Translations under genes and position numbers: made by a program
Shown: positions 34,550-43,357 of the stretch, in pieces
Position numbering within the stretch: the stretch's first letter is position 1
Layout of the letters: each line of letters starts with the position of its first letter
The notes under the pieces: model-generated
Database searches by the model: none
Told to the model about the DNA's origin: nothing
What the model saw: only the letters and a program-made list of their open reading frames with translations
Source of the DNA: Mycobacterium sp. 1465703.0
Lineage (GTDB): Bacteria; Actinomycetota; Actinomycetes; Mycobacteriales; Mycobacteriaceae
Length of the DNA: 64,000 nucleotides
Reading direction: 5' to 3'
Assembly: GCF_001672975.1 (NCBI RefSeq)
Contig: NZ_LZKU01000168.1
Span: 1-64,000 of the forward strand

Positions 34550-35760
34550 CAATGGGTTTCGGTGACGGCGCCGACGACGCGTCGCTGCAATCGGCATGGA
34601 CCGATTTTTGTGCCCGGCTACAGAGCGCGGGCGAGCAGGTCTTCAAAGACGCCAACCCTGCCGACGGCCTGCACCGCGCTGACGCCTACCGATTCCTCAC
34701 CCAGAACCTGGGCCAAGCCTTCGATCTGGCCCTCGAAACCCGAGACACCGGTTACCCTGCGCTGCATACCTTCTGCGGCCCGACCCGCAAGCTCGGCGGG
34801 GACTGCGGCGACTTCACCTATCAACAGGCATGGATCGACGGGCACTCGACATACCGACTCACCGGCACCCGCGGCACCTCCCGCTTTTTCAACGTCACAG
34901 TGCAGGGCCGGCGCGTCCCCGGCCCCGGGGTATTGCACGAACCGTTCGGCGACACACCGGAGGCCAACCTGCTCGGCCACCAACTTGATATCGCCGAGGA
35001 TGGGCGGTTCGAGCTCTACATCGGCGGGCCCGAACAGGGACCGAACTGGCTGCCCACCACGCCGGAGTCACGAAAACTGTTCATCCGTCAGGGATTTGAC
35101 CGCTGGGATGAGTCGCCGGCGCAGATGCACATCGAACGCATCGACATGGCCTCCCCCAAACCGTTGCCCACCCCGGCCGACATGGCCGGGGCAATGCGGT
35201 GGGCGGGTGAATTCGTCACCGGCCTGATGTCGGACTGGCCGGAATTCCCCTTCCACTACGGAGGGGTCGACGCCGAACACCCGAACACATTCCCGCGCGT
35301 CGGTGCGACCGACGCCGATAACAAACGTGGCCGGGCCGCGGCCAACATGTATTGGGAGCTCACCGCCGACGAGGCCCTGATCGTGGAATTCGATGCCCAC
35401 GCCGGGCTGTGGATGTTGACCAACATGGGTGTCTTCTTCAACAGCATGGATTACCTCTATCGCCCGGTGAGCTACACGCCGAGCCGCACCAAGGTCGACC
35501 GCGACGGGCGCATCCGTCTGGTTATGGCTCACCGTGATCCCGGCGTGCACAACTGGCTGGACACCCAGGGCTTCGAGCGCGGCAACCTGACCTACCGGCA
35601 CATGCTCGAGGGCGAGCCCGTCACGCTGGACACCCGGCTGGTCAAGCACGACGAACTGCCCGAGGCCCTGCCGAAGGAAACCGCCATGGTGAGTGCAGCC
35701 GAGCGCACCACCGCGATGTGGGAGCGCTTCCATGGCATTCGCCGCCGCTATGTCCTCTAG
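34546..35760 (+). CDS. DUF1214 domain protein
   Basis: A 404-residue protein whose C-terminal half (VSYTPSRTKVDRDGRIRLVMAHRDPGVHNWLDTQGFERGNLTYR) is the DUF1214 fold. No signal peptide or membrane helix is seen. DUF1214 proteins often lie beside DUF1254 in Gram-negatives, but in mycobacteria they occur alone in lipid or xenobiotic clusters; the function is unknown. ATG 34546 overlaps the previous stop; MGFGDG at 34552 is an alternative. Last gene of the four-gene cluster. A 16-bp tandem duplication contains its stop codon. Confidence 0.8.
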   Translation: MTMGFGDGADDASLQSAWTDFCARLQSAGEQVFKDANPADGLHRADAYRFLTQNLGQAFDLALETRDTGYPALHTFCGPTRKLGGDCGDFTYQQAWIDGHSTYRLTGTRGTSRFFNVTVQGRRVPGPGVLHEPFGDTPEANLLGHQLDIAEDGRFELYIGGPEQGPNWLPTTPESRKLFIRQGFDRWDESPAQMHIERIDMASPKPLPTPADMAGAMRWAGEFVTGLMSDWPEFPFHYGGVDAEHPNTFPRVGATDADNKRGRAAANMYWELTADEALIVEFDAHAGLWMLTNMGVFFNSMDYLYRPVSYTPSRTKVDRDGRIRLVMAHRDPGVHNWLDTQGFERGNLTYRHMLEGEPVTLDTRLVKHDELPEALPKETAMVSAAERTTAMWERFHGIRRRYVL

Positions 35761-35783
35761 ACGCCCGGTCCTCTAGACGCCGG
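35752..35783. repeat. 16-bp tandem duplication at the DUF1214 stop codon
   Basis: GTCCTCTAGACGCC occurs at 35752-35765 and again at 35768-35781, a 16-bp period. The first copy contains the TAG stop, and the second repeats it just after. It ends at the start region of the next gene. It looks like a recent slippage duplication. Confidence 0.75.
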
Positions 35784-35788
35784 CGCTA

Positions 35789-36715
35789 GTGTCAAAGATC
35801 GTGACCGAGATCTCCGAAGACGAATTGGCCGGGCTGTCCGAATTCTCCCTACTGTCCGAGAACGCCGAGCAGGCCGGGGTGTCCGGTCCACTGCCCGACG
35901 TCGAGCGGGTCGAGTCCGGCACGGGCGAAAGCAAAATCAGCGCGTTGCGCTGGGGCAGCACTCCCCCGCGCATCGTGTTCTTCCACGGTGGCGGACAAAA
36001 CGCGCACACCTGGGACACCGTCATCGTCGGCGTTGGTGAGCCAGCACTGGCGGTCGACCTTCCCGGCCACGGCCACTCCGGCTGGCGCGAGGACGGCGAC
36101 TACTCGCCGCGGCACAACGCCGACACGTTGTTGCCGATCCTGCGCGAGCACGCCGCATCGGCCGACCTCGTCGTCGGCATGTCGCTGGGTGGATTGACCG
36201 CGATCCGGCTGGGCGCACTCGCACCCGAACTGGTCAAAGAACTCGTGCTGATCGACGTCACCCCCTCGGCGCTGCAACGACATTCCGAGCTGACCAAGGA
36301 GCAGCAGGGCACTGTGGCGCTGATGCACGGGGAACGCGAGTTCCCCAGTTTCCAGGCCATGTTGGACCTGACCGTCGCCGCGGCGCCGCACCGGGAGGTG
36401 AAGGCACTGCGCCGCGGCGTGTTTCACAACTCGCGCAAGCTGGATAACGGCAAATGGACGTGGCGCTACGACGCCATCCGCACCTTCCCCGACTTCACCG
36501 GCCTGTGGGACGACGTGGATGCATTGCGCGCGCCCGTGACCCTGGTACGCGGCGGATCGTCGGGTTTCGTCACCGACGAGGACGCGACCGAGCTCAGCCG
36601 TCGCGCAAAGCATTTCCGCTCCGCGCACGTGGTGGAGAATTCGGGCCATTCCGTGCAAAGCGACCAGCCCCGCAAGCTGATCGAGGTTCTGCGTGGGGTG
36701 CTCGAGGCGCGCTGA
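35789..36715 (+). CDS. Alpha/beta hydrolase (Rv0045c-type esterase)
   Basis: A 308-residue hydrolase close to M. tuberculosis Rv0045c, an esterase acting on short and medium acyl esters in vitro. Visible: FFHGGGQNAHTWD (oxyanion loop), DLPGHGHSGWREDGDYS, nucleophile GMSLGGLTAIRLG, TLVRGGSSGFVTDED, and ENSGHSVQSDQP with the histidine. GTG 35789 or GTG 35801 may start it. It sits between the four-gene cluster and a TetR gene. Confidence 0.88.
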   Translation: MSKIVTEISEDELAGLSEFSLLSENAEQAGVSGPLPDVERVESGTGESKISALRWGSTPPRIVFFHGGGQNAHTWDTVIVGVGEPALAVDLPGHGHSGWREDGDYSPRHNADTLLPILREHAASADLVVGMSLGGLTAIRLGALAPELVKELVLIDVTPSALQRHSELTKEQQGTVALMHGEREFPSFQAMLDLTVAAAPHREVKALRRGVFHNSRKLDNGKWTWRYDAIRTFPDFTGLWDDVDALRAPVTLVRGGSSGFVTDEDATELSRRAKHFRSAHVVENSGHSVQSDQPRKLIEVLRGVLEAR

Positions 36716-36721
36716 GCCACC

Positions 36722-37330
36722 ATGACCGACCAGGATCGTCCCGCTAGGCCTGCCGGACGACCGCGCGACACATCGATCGATGAGCGGGTCCTCTCGGTGA
36801 CGCGTGACTTGCTGGTGGAGGTTGGCTGGGACGAGCTCAGCATGCGGTTGGTCGCGGCGCGCTCCGGGGTGGGCCGGTCGAGCCTGAACCGTCGCTGGTC
36901 GTCGAAGGCGGAGTTGGTGCTGCACGCCATATTGGGCGAAGCGCCCGATCTGGCACGCTTTTCCGGTACCGACCTGAGTGGGTGGATTGATTGGGTGGTG
37001 CGCGGTAGCCATGAGCTGTTCAACAGACCCGACGTGCGGGCCGCGGTGCCCGGGTTGCTGCTGGCGCTGGGTGAAAACGATGAACTCCGGAAAGGGTTGT
37101 GGGAGAAGTTCAGTGGTCCGGCCGTGCAGTTGTTCGGCGAGCGGGTATCTTCGAGCACTCCCCCGCACCGGCGTCGTGCCGATCTCGACGCCCGGGCGGC
37201 GCTGGCGATGGCGGCCGGCGCAGCGCTGTTCGTCACCACGGTTGCCCGCGAGGACGACTCCGAAGCGCTACGACACCGGATCGCTGCTCTGTTGCGGACG
37301 GCGCTCTTCGATGCCACCGGCAAGCAGTGA
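36722..37330 (+). CDS. TetR-family transcriptional regulator
   Basis: A 202-residue repressor. The N-terminal helix-turn-helix is ISDERVLSVTRDLLVEVGW-like (residues about 18-37) followed by LVAARSGVGRSSLNRRWSSKAELV; the rest is an all-helical ligand domain with LLLALGENDELRKGLWE. It starts 6 bp after the hydrolase stop, so the two form an operon. Its 3' end overlaps that of the convergent epimerase gene by 63 bp. Confidence 0.88.
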   Translation: MTDQDRPARPAGRPRDTSIDERVLSVTRDLLVEVGWDELSMRLVAARSGVGRSSLNRRWSSKAELVLHAILGEAPDLARFSGTDLSGWIDWVVRGSHELFNRPDVRAAVPGLLLALGENDELRKGLWEKFSGPAVQLFGERVSSSTPPHRRRADLDARAALAMAAGAALFVTTVAREDDSEALRHRIAALLRTALFDATGKQ

Positions 37331-38284
37331 CTCGACGATGGCGGCTTTCGGGCAGCGCCAGGTGATGCCAAGGTCGCGGAGCGTTTCGGTGTCGTCGGTG
37401 GGTGTGGCGGCGGTAAGCAGCAGCGCCGCTTCGTAACTGAGGCCGTCGCCGAGCGCGACGTATCGACCGGCGGCGTCGGTGAGGCGACCGATCCCGCGCA
37501 ACACGCTCGCGGGGAACGGCACCCGCCGTATCCGCCGACCCAAACCCTCTTCGAGTGCGTCGATCATCTCCGCGAAGGTGAGTAGCTGCCCGCCACAGAC
37601 GTATCGGTGTGGACCACGACCCGCCTTCATGATTCGCGCGTGCACGTCGGCGACATCACGCACATCGATCATCTGCATGCCGCCACGTACACTCGGCGCC
37701 ACCCTCCACCGCACGATCGGTGCCCATCCTTGTTCGGTGACGCCGGCCGCGGTGCCGAAGGCCGGACCCACGACACTCGAGGGATACGTCACCACCACCG
37801 GCGCCCCGGTCTCCTGCAACCGCCGGGCGACGCGATCGGCGTAGCCCTTGGTCTTCGCGTAGGCGCTGCGGCCACTGGCCGTGGGCGTATCGGCAGTGAT
37901 GATCCCGTCGGGCGGCGGGAACAGCGCGCTGTAGCTGCTGACCAACACCACCGGGTCGAGCCCAAGATCGACCGCACGGGTCAAAACCGCTTCGGTTGCA
38001 TAGGCATTGACGTCCCACATCAACTGGGCGCGACGTTCGTCGGTGCCCACCACGCCGGCGGCATGCAGCACCGCGTCTGTTCCGGCGAGAAGTTGCTCGA
38101 TCGTCGAAGCGGATCGCACGTCACCGTCGAGCACCGTCACAGTCCCGAGGCCACGGAACCGGTCGATGACGGTCCCGGGCTCATCGGGAGCCACCAACAG
38201 TTTCACGTGATGACCGGCCTGAAGCAGCGCCCGCACCGTATGCGCGCCGAGGTATCCGGTTCCGCCGGTGACCGCTACATGCAC
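37268..38284 (-). CDS. NAD(P)-dependent epimerase/dehydratase (extended SDR)
   Basis: A 338-residue extended short-chain dehydrogenase: VAVTGGTGYLGAHTVRALL at the N-terminus (Rossmann), DAVLHAAGV, VLVSSYSALF and the catalytic YAKTK. Close relatives reduce or epimerise nucleotide sugars, flavonoid-like or steroid substrates; the substrate here is unknown. GTG 38284 (VHVAVTGG) has GGAGACGAAGA upstream and is preferred to the frame at 38335, whose first residues are Lys/Arg-rich. Convergent with the TetR gene, divergent from the LLM gene at 38455. Confidence 0.85.
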   Translation of the reverse strand: MHVAVTGGTGYLGAHTVRALLQAGHHVKLLVAPDEPGTVIDRFRGLGTVTVLDGDVRSASTIEQLLAGTDAVLHAAGVVGTDERRAQLMWDVNAYATEAVLTRAVDLGLDPVVLVSSYSALFPPPDGIITADTPTASGRSAYAKTKGYADRVARRLQETGAPVVVTYPSSVVGPAFGTAAGVTEQGWAPIVRWRVAPSVRGGMQMIDVRDVADVHARIMKAGRGPHRYVCGGQLLTFAEMIDALEEGLGRRIRRVPFPASVLRGIGRLTDAAGRYVALGDGLSYEAALLLTAATPTDDTETLRDLGITWRCPKAAIVESLLAGGIEERRPQQSSDPVS

Positions 38285-38454
38285 TCTTCGTCTCCGCCCT
38301 TTGGTCGAGCCGCCGTGTTTATATTTCGGTGCCAATGGTATCGAAACTAGCGTAGACCTCGATGCGGCTGGGTCCCCTGACCCTGAAAACCCGCTTCGTG
38401 AAGGCGGCGACGCTCGAGTCGGTGCCCTCAGGCTGACGCGCCTACGGTGAAGGC

Positions 38455-39267
38455 ATGACTTCTGACTTCCCCGTTCGCATCGGTGTCCAGTTACAGCCGC
38501 AACACGCTCCGCAGTACGGCCAGATCCGCGACGCGGTACGTCGCTGCGAGGACATCGGTGTCGACATCGCCTTCAACTGGGACCACTTCTTCCCGCTCTA
38601 CGGCGATCCCGACGGCGCGCATTTCGAATGCTGGACGATGCTCGGCGCCTGGGCCGAGCAGACATCGCGCATTCAGATCGGCGCGCTGGTGACGTGCAAC
38701 TCCTACCGCAATCCGGAACTGCTGGCCGATATGGCCCGCACCGTCGACCACATTTCCGACGGCCGGCTCATTCTGGGCATCGGTGCGGGCTGGAAACAAA
38801 AGGACTACGACGAGTACGGCTACGAATTCGGTACCGCCGGCAGTCGCCTGGACGACCTGGCCGCCGCACTGCCCCGCGTCAAGGCGCGGCTAGCCAAACT
38901 GAATCCGGCTGCCACCCGCGACCTCCCGGTGTTGATCGGCGGCAAGGGCCCGCGCAAGACGCTGCGCATGGTCGCCGAATACGGCGACATCTGGCACGGC
39001 TTCACCACCGTCGAGACCTACCCGGCCGCAGCGGCGGTGCTCGAGGAGCATTGCGCCGCCGTCGGGCGTGACCCGTCCACCATCGAGAGGTCAGCCGGTG
39101 TCGAGAACAACAGCGGGGTGCGCCGCGGCGAGGACCTGGACGGGCTGATCGCGAACGCCGAAGGCCTCACCGCGCTGGGCGTGACGCTGTTAACCGTGGG
39201 CGTCAATGGCCCGGACTACGACCTGACCGCCGCCGAAGCGCTATGTAAGTGGCGCAATAGTCGTTGA
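38455..39267 (+). CDS. LLM-class F420-dependent oxidoreductase (Rv0044c-type)
   Basis: A 270-residue luciferase-like protein equivalent to Rv0044c. It starts MTSDFPVRIGVQLQPQHA; core marks are IAFNWDHFFPLYGDPDGAHFECWTML, QIGALVTCNSYRNPELLADMARTVDHISDGRLILGIGAGWKQKDYDEYG and LPVLIGGKGPRKTLRMVAEYGDIWHGF. TIGR03854-like probable F420-dependent enzymes look the same. Substrate unknown. The 170 bp to the divergent epimerase gene hold both promoters; a TATATT-like -10 lies near 38320. Confidence 0.9.
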   Translation: MTSDFPVRIGVQLQPQHAPQYGQIRDAVRRCEDIGVDIAFNWDHFFPLYGDPDGAHFECWTMLGAWAEQTSRIQIGALVTCNSYRNPELLADMARTVDHISDGRLILGIGAGWKQKDYDEYGYEFGTAGSRLDDLAAALPRVKARLAKLNPAATRDLPVLIGGKGPRKTLRMVAEYGDIWHGFTTVETYPAAAAVLEEHCAAVGRDPSTIERSAGVENNSGVRRGEDLDGLIANAEGLTALGVTLLTVGVNGPDYDLTAAEALCKWRNSR

Positions 39268-39288
39268 ACCGGTCACATTTGCATCAAG

Positions 39289-39321
39289 TTGATCCGTCAA
39301 ACAGCTAAACGCATCCGTCAA
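39289..39321. promoter_or_regulatory. Direct and inverted repeats upstream of the GntR gene
   Basis: ATCCGTCAA occurs at 39292-39300 and 39313-39321, 21 bp apart (two helical turns). The first lies within TTGATCCGTCAA, itself a TTGA-N4-TCAA palindrome. It is 60-90 bp before the GntR start, so a self-operator is likely. Confidence 0.4.
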
Positions 39322-39382
39322 TTCATGAGAAACTCTCAGCGCCAGATGGACCAACCCGGCGTGAAAGAGACTCAACAAAAAG

Positions 39383-40123
39383 ATGCCGAAGAAATACGGG
39401 GTCAAAGAAAAAGACCTGGTTGTTTCGCACGTCCTTCACCTGTTGTTGACTGGGAAGCTGCGTAGCGGGGACCGCGTCGACCGCAACGAAATTGCGTTGG
39501 GTTTGGGAGTCAGCCGGGTCCCTATTCAAGAGGCGCTGGTTCAACTCGAACACGACGGCATTGTGTCCACGCGTTATCACCGTGGCGCATTCGTCGAGCG
39601 GTTCGATGAAGCCACCGTCCTCGAGCATCACGAGCTCGACGGACTGCTCAATGGGATTGCGTCCGCGCGGGCGGCGACCAGTCCCACGCCGCGCATCCTT
39701 GGACAGCTCGACACGCTCATGCGTTCGCTGCGCACGGCCAAGGACGCACGCGCGTTCGCCGACATCGCCGCCGAATACCGGCGGACCGTCAACGACGAGT
39801 ACGCCGGACCTCGGCTGCACGCCACCATCCGCGCCTCGCAGAATCTCATCCCCCGACTGTTCTGGACCACGTATGAGAGTGGGCGCGACGAGATGCTGCC
39901 GTTCTATGAAGACGAGACATCGGCGATACACCGGCGCGATCCCGAAGCGGCGCGGGTGGCGTGCGTCGACCGCTCCTACCTGATGGCGCAGACCATGCTG
40001 GCCGAACTGTTCCGGCGCCGGGTGTTCAGCCCGCCCGACGACGTCAGTCGAGTCGTTCCCGGCCCCCTTCAGGTGATCGCCGACGCGGACACCATCTGCG
40101 GCGAAGCATCGCTGGCGCTGTAG
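39383..40123 (+). CDS. GntR-family transcriptional regulator (FadR-like)
   Basis: A 246-residue homologue of Rv0043c. The winged helix is at residues about 8-75 ([50 protein letters not shown]) and an all-helical FCD effector domain follows ([38 protein letters not shown]). The ABC transporter genes start 41 bp downstream on the same strand, so it may control them. Confidence 0.9.
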   Translation: MPKKYGVKEKDLVVSHVLHLLLTGKLRSGDRVDRNEIALGLGVSRVPIQEALVQLEHDGIVSTRYHRGAFVERFDEATVLEHHELDGLLNGIASARAATSPTPRILGQLDTLMRSLRTAKDARAFADIAAEYRRTVNDEYAGPRLHATIRASQNLIPRLFWTTYESGRDEMLPFYEDETSAIHRRDPEAARVACVDRSYLMAQTMLAELFRRRVFSPPDDVSRVVPGPLQVIADADTICGEASLAL

Positions 40124-40164
40124 AACCGCCTCTGAAGGCGCCGCATCACCGTTAAGTCGTTACG

Positions 40165-41985
40165 GTGACACTGATGAATTCGCGTGTGGGCCGACACACC
40201 AAGCGCCGCGGAAGGGCATTCGGCCTGGCCGCGACCATTCTCATGCTGTGCGGCATCGCGCTGGGCGGACCGGTCGCGCCGGCGGCCGCCGACTGGAATC
40301 AGTGCGCGCCGGCAGGCGTGGACAGCGCCAGGGCGTTGCCGAAAGATCTGACCGACACCCCGACCACCGGCGAGGTTGACCGCGACACAACGGCATCCGT
40401 CCAGCCGCTCGGTGCGGTGGGTGTCGACACCCTGGGTCTCGGTACGCCCGGACTGCTGACGATCGGCACGCTGTCGGACGCTCCGCCCAACATCTGCATC
40501 AACGCCACCGGCGAATTCAGCGGCTTCGACAATCAATTGCTGCGGGCCATCGCCGACAAGCTCGGTCTGCAAGTCCGCTTCGTCAGCACCGACTTTTCCG
40601 CGCTCCTCGCCCAGGTCGCGTCCCGGCGCTTCGACGTCGGCTCGGCCGCGGTGAAAGCCACCGATGCGCGCCGGCGCACCGTCTCATTCACCAACGGCTA
40701 CGACTTCGGTTTCTACTCGCTGGTGGTGCCCGCCGGTTCGGCGATTCACAAGTTCAGTGAGCTCGCGGCCGGCCAGCGGATCGGCGTCGTGCAAGGCACC
40801 GTCGAAGAGTCGTACGTCGTCGACATGTTGCATCTGCAACCCGTGAAGTATCCGGGTTTCGCCACCTTGTACTCCAGCCTCAAGGCCCGCCAAATCGATG
40901 CGTGGGTGGCGCCCGGAACCCTTGCGGCGACCGTCATTCGTCCGGGTGATCCGGCGATGGTCGCCGCAAACACTTACAGCCCAGGCAATTTCGTTGCCTA
41001 CGCGGTCGCCAAAGGCAACACGCCGTTGATTGACGCACTCAATTCCGGGCTGGACGCCGTCATCGCCGACGGCACCTGGGCGCACCTCTACACCCAATGG
41101 GTGCCGCGCACGATGCCACCCGGCTGGAAACCCGGCTCCAAAGCAGCGCCGGTCCCGAAGCTGCCGGACTTCGCCGCGATCGCAAAGCAACACCGCTTCG
41201 CGGCCGGGCCGCCCGTCCCGAAATCACCGCTGGCCCAGTTAGCTGACTCCTTCTTCGACTGGGACATGTACCGACGAGCCATCCCGATCTTGTTCACCAC
41301 GGGGTTGCCCAACACCTTGATCTTGACTACCAGCGCCCTCGTTATCGGGCTGGCGTTCGGGATGGTGCTGGCGATGGCCGGAATCTCGTACCGGCGCTGG
41401 CTGCGGTGGCCGGCGCGGGTGTACACCGACATCTTCCGCGGCCTGCCCGAAGTGGTGATCATCTTGCTGATCGGGATGGGTGTCGGGCCGTTGGTCAGTG
41501 GACTGACCAACAAGAACCCCTACCCGCTCGGCATTGCCGCACTGGGATTGATGGCCGCCGCCTACATCGGCGAGATCCTGCGCTCCGGCATCCAAAGCGT
41601 CGACCCCGGCCAACTGGAAGCCTCCCGTGCCCTCGGCTTCAGCTATGTCACCGCGATGCGGCTGGTGGTGGTACCGCAGGGAATCCGGCGCGTGCTGCCG
41701 GCACTCGTCAATCAGGCCATCGGACTGCTGAAGGCATCCGCTCTGGTCTACTTCCTCGGCCTGATCGCCGATCAGCGAGAACTGTTCCAGGTGGGGCGAG
41801 ACCTCAACGCGCAGACCGGGAGCCTGTCACCGTTGGTCGCGGCCGGTCTGTTCTACCTGCTGTTAACCATCCCGTTGACGCATTTGGTCAACTACATCGA
41901 CACCCGCCTCCGCCGTGGCCGGCGCGCCGCGCCAGAGGACGACGCCGCCATGCTTGCGACGAAATTCGGCCAGGAGATCACGTGA
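40165..41985 (+). CDS. ABC transporter: amino-acid-binding protein fused to permease
   Basis: A 606-residue chain. After a signal peptide/anchor (LAATILMLCGIALGG) comes an SBP family 3 domain (about 85-320: GLLTIGTLSDAPPNICINATGEFSGFDNQLLRAIADKLGLQV). A linker leads to a His/Glu/Gln/opine-type permease domain (about 375-590) with the coupling motif QSVDPGQLEASRALGFS and IRRVLPALVNQAIGLLK. Such fusions tether the binding domain to the transporter outside the membrane. The likely substrate is a polar amino acid. GTG 40165 or ATG 40174 could start it. The ATPase gene overlaps by GTGA. Confidence 0.9.
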   Translation: MTLMNSRVGRHTKRRGRAFGLAATILMLCGIALGGPVAPAAADWNQCAPAGVDSARALPKDLTDTPTTGEVDRDTTASVQPLGAVGVDTLGLGTPGLLTIGTLSDAPPNICINATGEFSGFDNQLLRAIADKLGLQVRFVSTDFSALLAQVASRRFDVGSAAVKATDARRRTVSFTNGYDFGFYSLVVPAGSAIHKFSELAAGQRIGVVQGTVEESYVVDMLHLQPVKYPGFATLYSSLKARQIDAWVAPGTLAATVIRPGDPAMVAANTYSPGNFVAYAVAKGNTPLIDALNSGLDAVIADGTWAHLYTQWVPRTMPPGWKPGSKAAPVPKLPDFAAIAKQHRFAAGPPVPKSPLAQLADSFFDWDMYRRAIPILFTTGLPNTLILTTSALVIGLAFGMVLAMAGISYRRWLRWPARVYTDIFRGLPEVVIILLIGMGVGPLVSGLTNKNPYPLGIAALGLMAAAYIGEILRSGIQSVDPGQLEASRALGFSYVTAMRLVVVPQGIRRVLPALVNQAIGLLKASALVYFLGLIADQRELFQVGRDLNAQTGSLSPLVAAGLFYLLLTIPLTHLVNYIDTRLRRGRRAAPEDDAAMLATKFGQEIT

Positions 41986-42731
41986 CCGCCGGCATCCAGG
42001 GCCGCGCGTCAGTTTCGCTGGCGGCCAAGGACGTTCACCAAACCCTGGGCGGAAGCAAGGTGCTGCGCGGTGTCGATATCGAAGCGCCGGCAGGCAGTAC
42101 CGTCGCGATCATCGGGCCGTCCGGCTCGGGAAAGTCCACGCTGCTGCGCACCCTGAATCGCTTGTACGAGCCGGACAGCGGCGACGTTCTGTTGGACGGC
42201 AGATCGGTATTGCGCGATGATCCCGACAAGCTCCGCCAGCGTATCGGCATGGTGTTCCAACATTTCAACCTCTTCCCGCACCTCAGCGTGCTGGACAACG
42301 TCGTGATGGCGCCGCGAAAGTTACGAAAGCTGGCTGCCGACGAAGCCCGCGATCTGGCGCTTGCACAGCTGGACCGAGTTGGTCTGAAGCACAAGGCCGG
42401 TGCCCGCCCCAGCATGCTGTCGGGCGGCCAACAACAGCGGGTGGCCATCGCGCGTGCGCTGGCAATGGCGCCACAGGTGATGTTTTTCGACGAAGCGACC
42501 TCGGCGCTGGACCCCGAAATGGTCAAGGGAATACTGCAACTCATTGCCGACCTCGGTGCCGATGGCATGACAATGATTGTGGTCACCCATGAAATGGGGT
42601 TTGCCCGGTCAGCATCCGACACCGTGGTGTTTATGGATCACGGCAAGGTCGTGGAATCCGGCCCTCCCGAGCAGATATTCGAAGCCGCAGCGACCGAACG
42701 GCTGCAGCGGTTTTTGTCGCAAGTGCTTTGA
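41982..42731 (+). CDS. Polar amino acid ABC transporter ATP-binding protein
   Basis: A 249-residue GlnQ/HisP-type ATPase: Walker A GPSGSGKSTLLRTLNRL, Q-loop MVFQHFNLFPHLSVLDNVV, signature LSGGQQQRVAIARALAM, Walker B VMFFDEATSALDPEMV, H-loop VVTHEMGFAR. It powers the fused binding-protein/permease encoded immediately upstream. GTG 41982 overlaps that gene by 4 bp. Confidence 0.93.
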   Translation: MTAGIQGRASVSLAAKDVHQTLGGSKVLRGVDIEAPAGSTVAIIGPSGSGKSTLLRTLNRLYEPDSGDVLLDGRSVLRDDPDKLRQRIGMVFQHFNLFPHLSVLDNVVMAPRKLRKLAADEARDLALAQLDRVGLKHKAGARPSMLSGGQQQRVAIARALAMAPQVMFFDEATSALDPEMVKGILQLIADLGADGMTMIVVTHEMGFARSASDTVVFMDHGKVVESGPPEQIFEAAATERLQRFLSQVL

Positions 42732-42774
42732 CTCCACTAACTGGTCGGCAATAGCTCCCTTGTAAGCACCTCAT

Positions 42775-42793
42775 ATCGGGATAGACTCCCGAT
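42775..42793. promoter_or_regulatory. ATCGGGA-TAGAC-TCCCGAT operator-like palindrome
   Basis: Perfect 7-bp arms with a 5-bp spacer, ending two bases before the marR start codon. Binding there would block transcription or translation start, the usual arrangement for MarR self-repression. Confidence 0.55.
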
Positions 42794-42795
42794 TT

Positions 42796-43299
42796 ATGGC
42801 AGACAGCGAATCGAAGCCGGCCGAGGTAGCCGAGCTCGCCGAAGGTTTGCATCGAGCGCTGTCCAAATTGTTTGCGATTCTGCGCCGTGGGGATCCCAGC
42901 GGCGCAGCGGCCGGGGAGTTGACCCTGGCGCAGCTGTCGATTCTGGTCACGTTGCTCGATCAGGGCCCGATCCGGATGACCGATCTCGCTGCACACGAAC
43001 GGGTACGGACCCCCACCACGACCGTGGCGATCCGCCGGCTGGAAAAGGTGGGACTGGTCAAGCGTTCCCGCGACCCGTCCGATCTGCGCGCAGTGCTCGT
43101 GGACATCACCCCGCGAGGACGGGCCGTTCACGGTGAGTCGCTGGCCAATCGGCGCGCGGCGCTGGCCGCGATGCTGAGCCAGCTTCCGGCATCCGACCTC
43201 GACACCCTGATGCAGGCGTTGGCACCGCTGGAACGGCTGGCCTCCGGGGACCCGACATCCGGACCCGCAGGCGTGCCGCCGGCCCGCCAAGAGGCCTGA
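42796..43299 (+). CDS. MarR-family transcriptional regulator
   Basis: A 167-residue winged-helix regulator equivalent to Rv0042c but shorter. The core is GELTLAQLSILVTLLDQGPIRMTDLAAHERVRTPTTTVAIRRLEKVGLVKRSRDPSDLRAVLVDITPRG, with the wing DPSDLRAV. The N- and C-terminal helices form the dimer. It lies 64 bp after the ABC ATPase gene on the same strand. Confidence 0.92.
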   Translation: MADSESKPAEVAELAEGLHRALSKLFAILRRGDPSGAAAGELTLAQLSILVTLLDQGPIRMTDLAAHERVRTPTTTVAIRRLEKVGLVKRSRDPSDLRAVLVDITPRGRAVHGESLANRRAALAAMLSQLPASDLDTLMQALAPLERLASGDPTSGPAGVPPARQEA

Positions 43300-43313
43300 A
43301 AAGGGCCTTTCTT
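43288..43313 (+). terminator. Possible terminator after marR
   Basis: AGGCC (43292-43296) and GGCCT (43304-43308) pair around a short loop, followed by TTTCTT. The stem overlaps the marR stop codon (43297-43299). The stem is short. Confidence 0.4.
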
Positions 43314-43357
43314 CAACGCTTTTCGTCTGCCTCGGTGGGATCGGTAAACTGCGGTGC

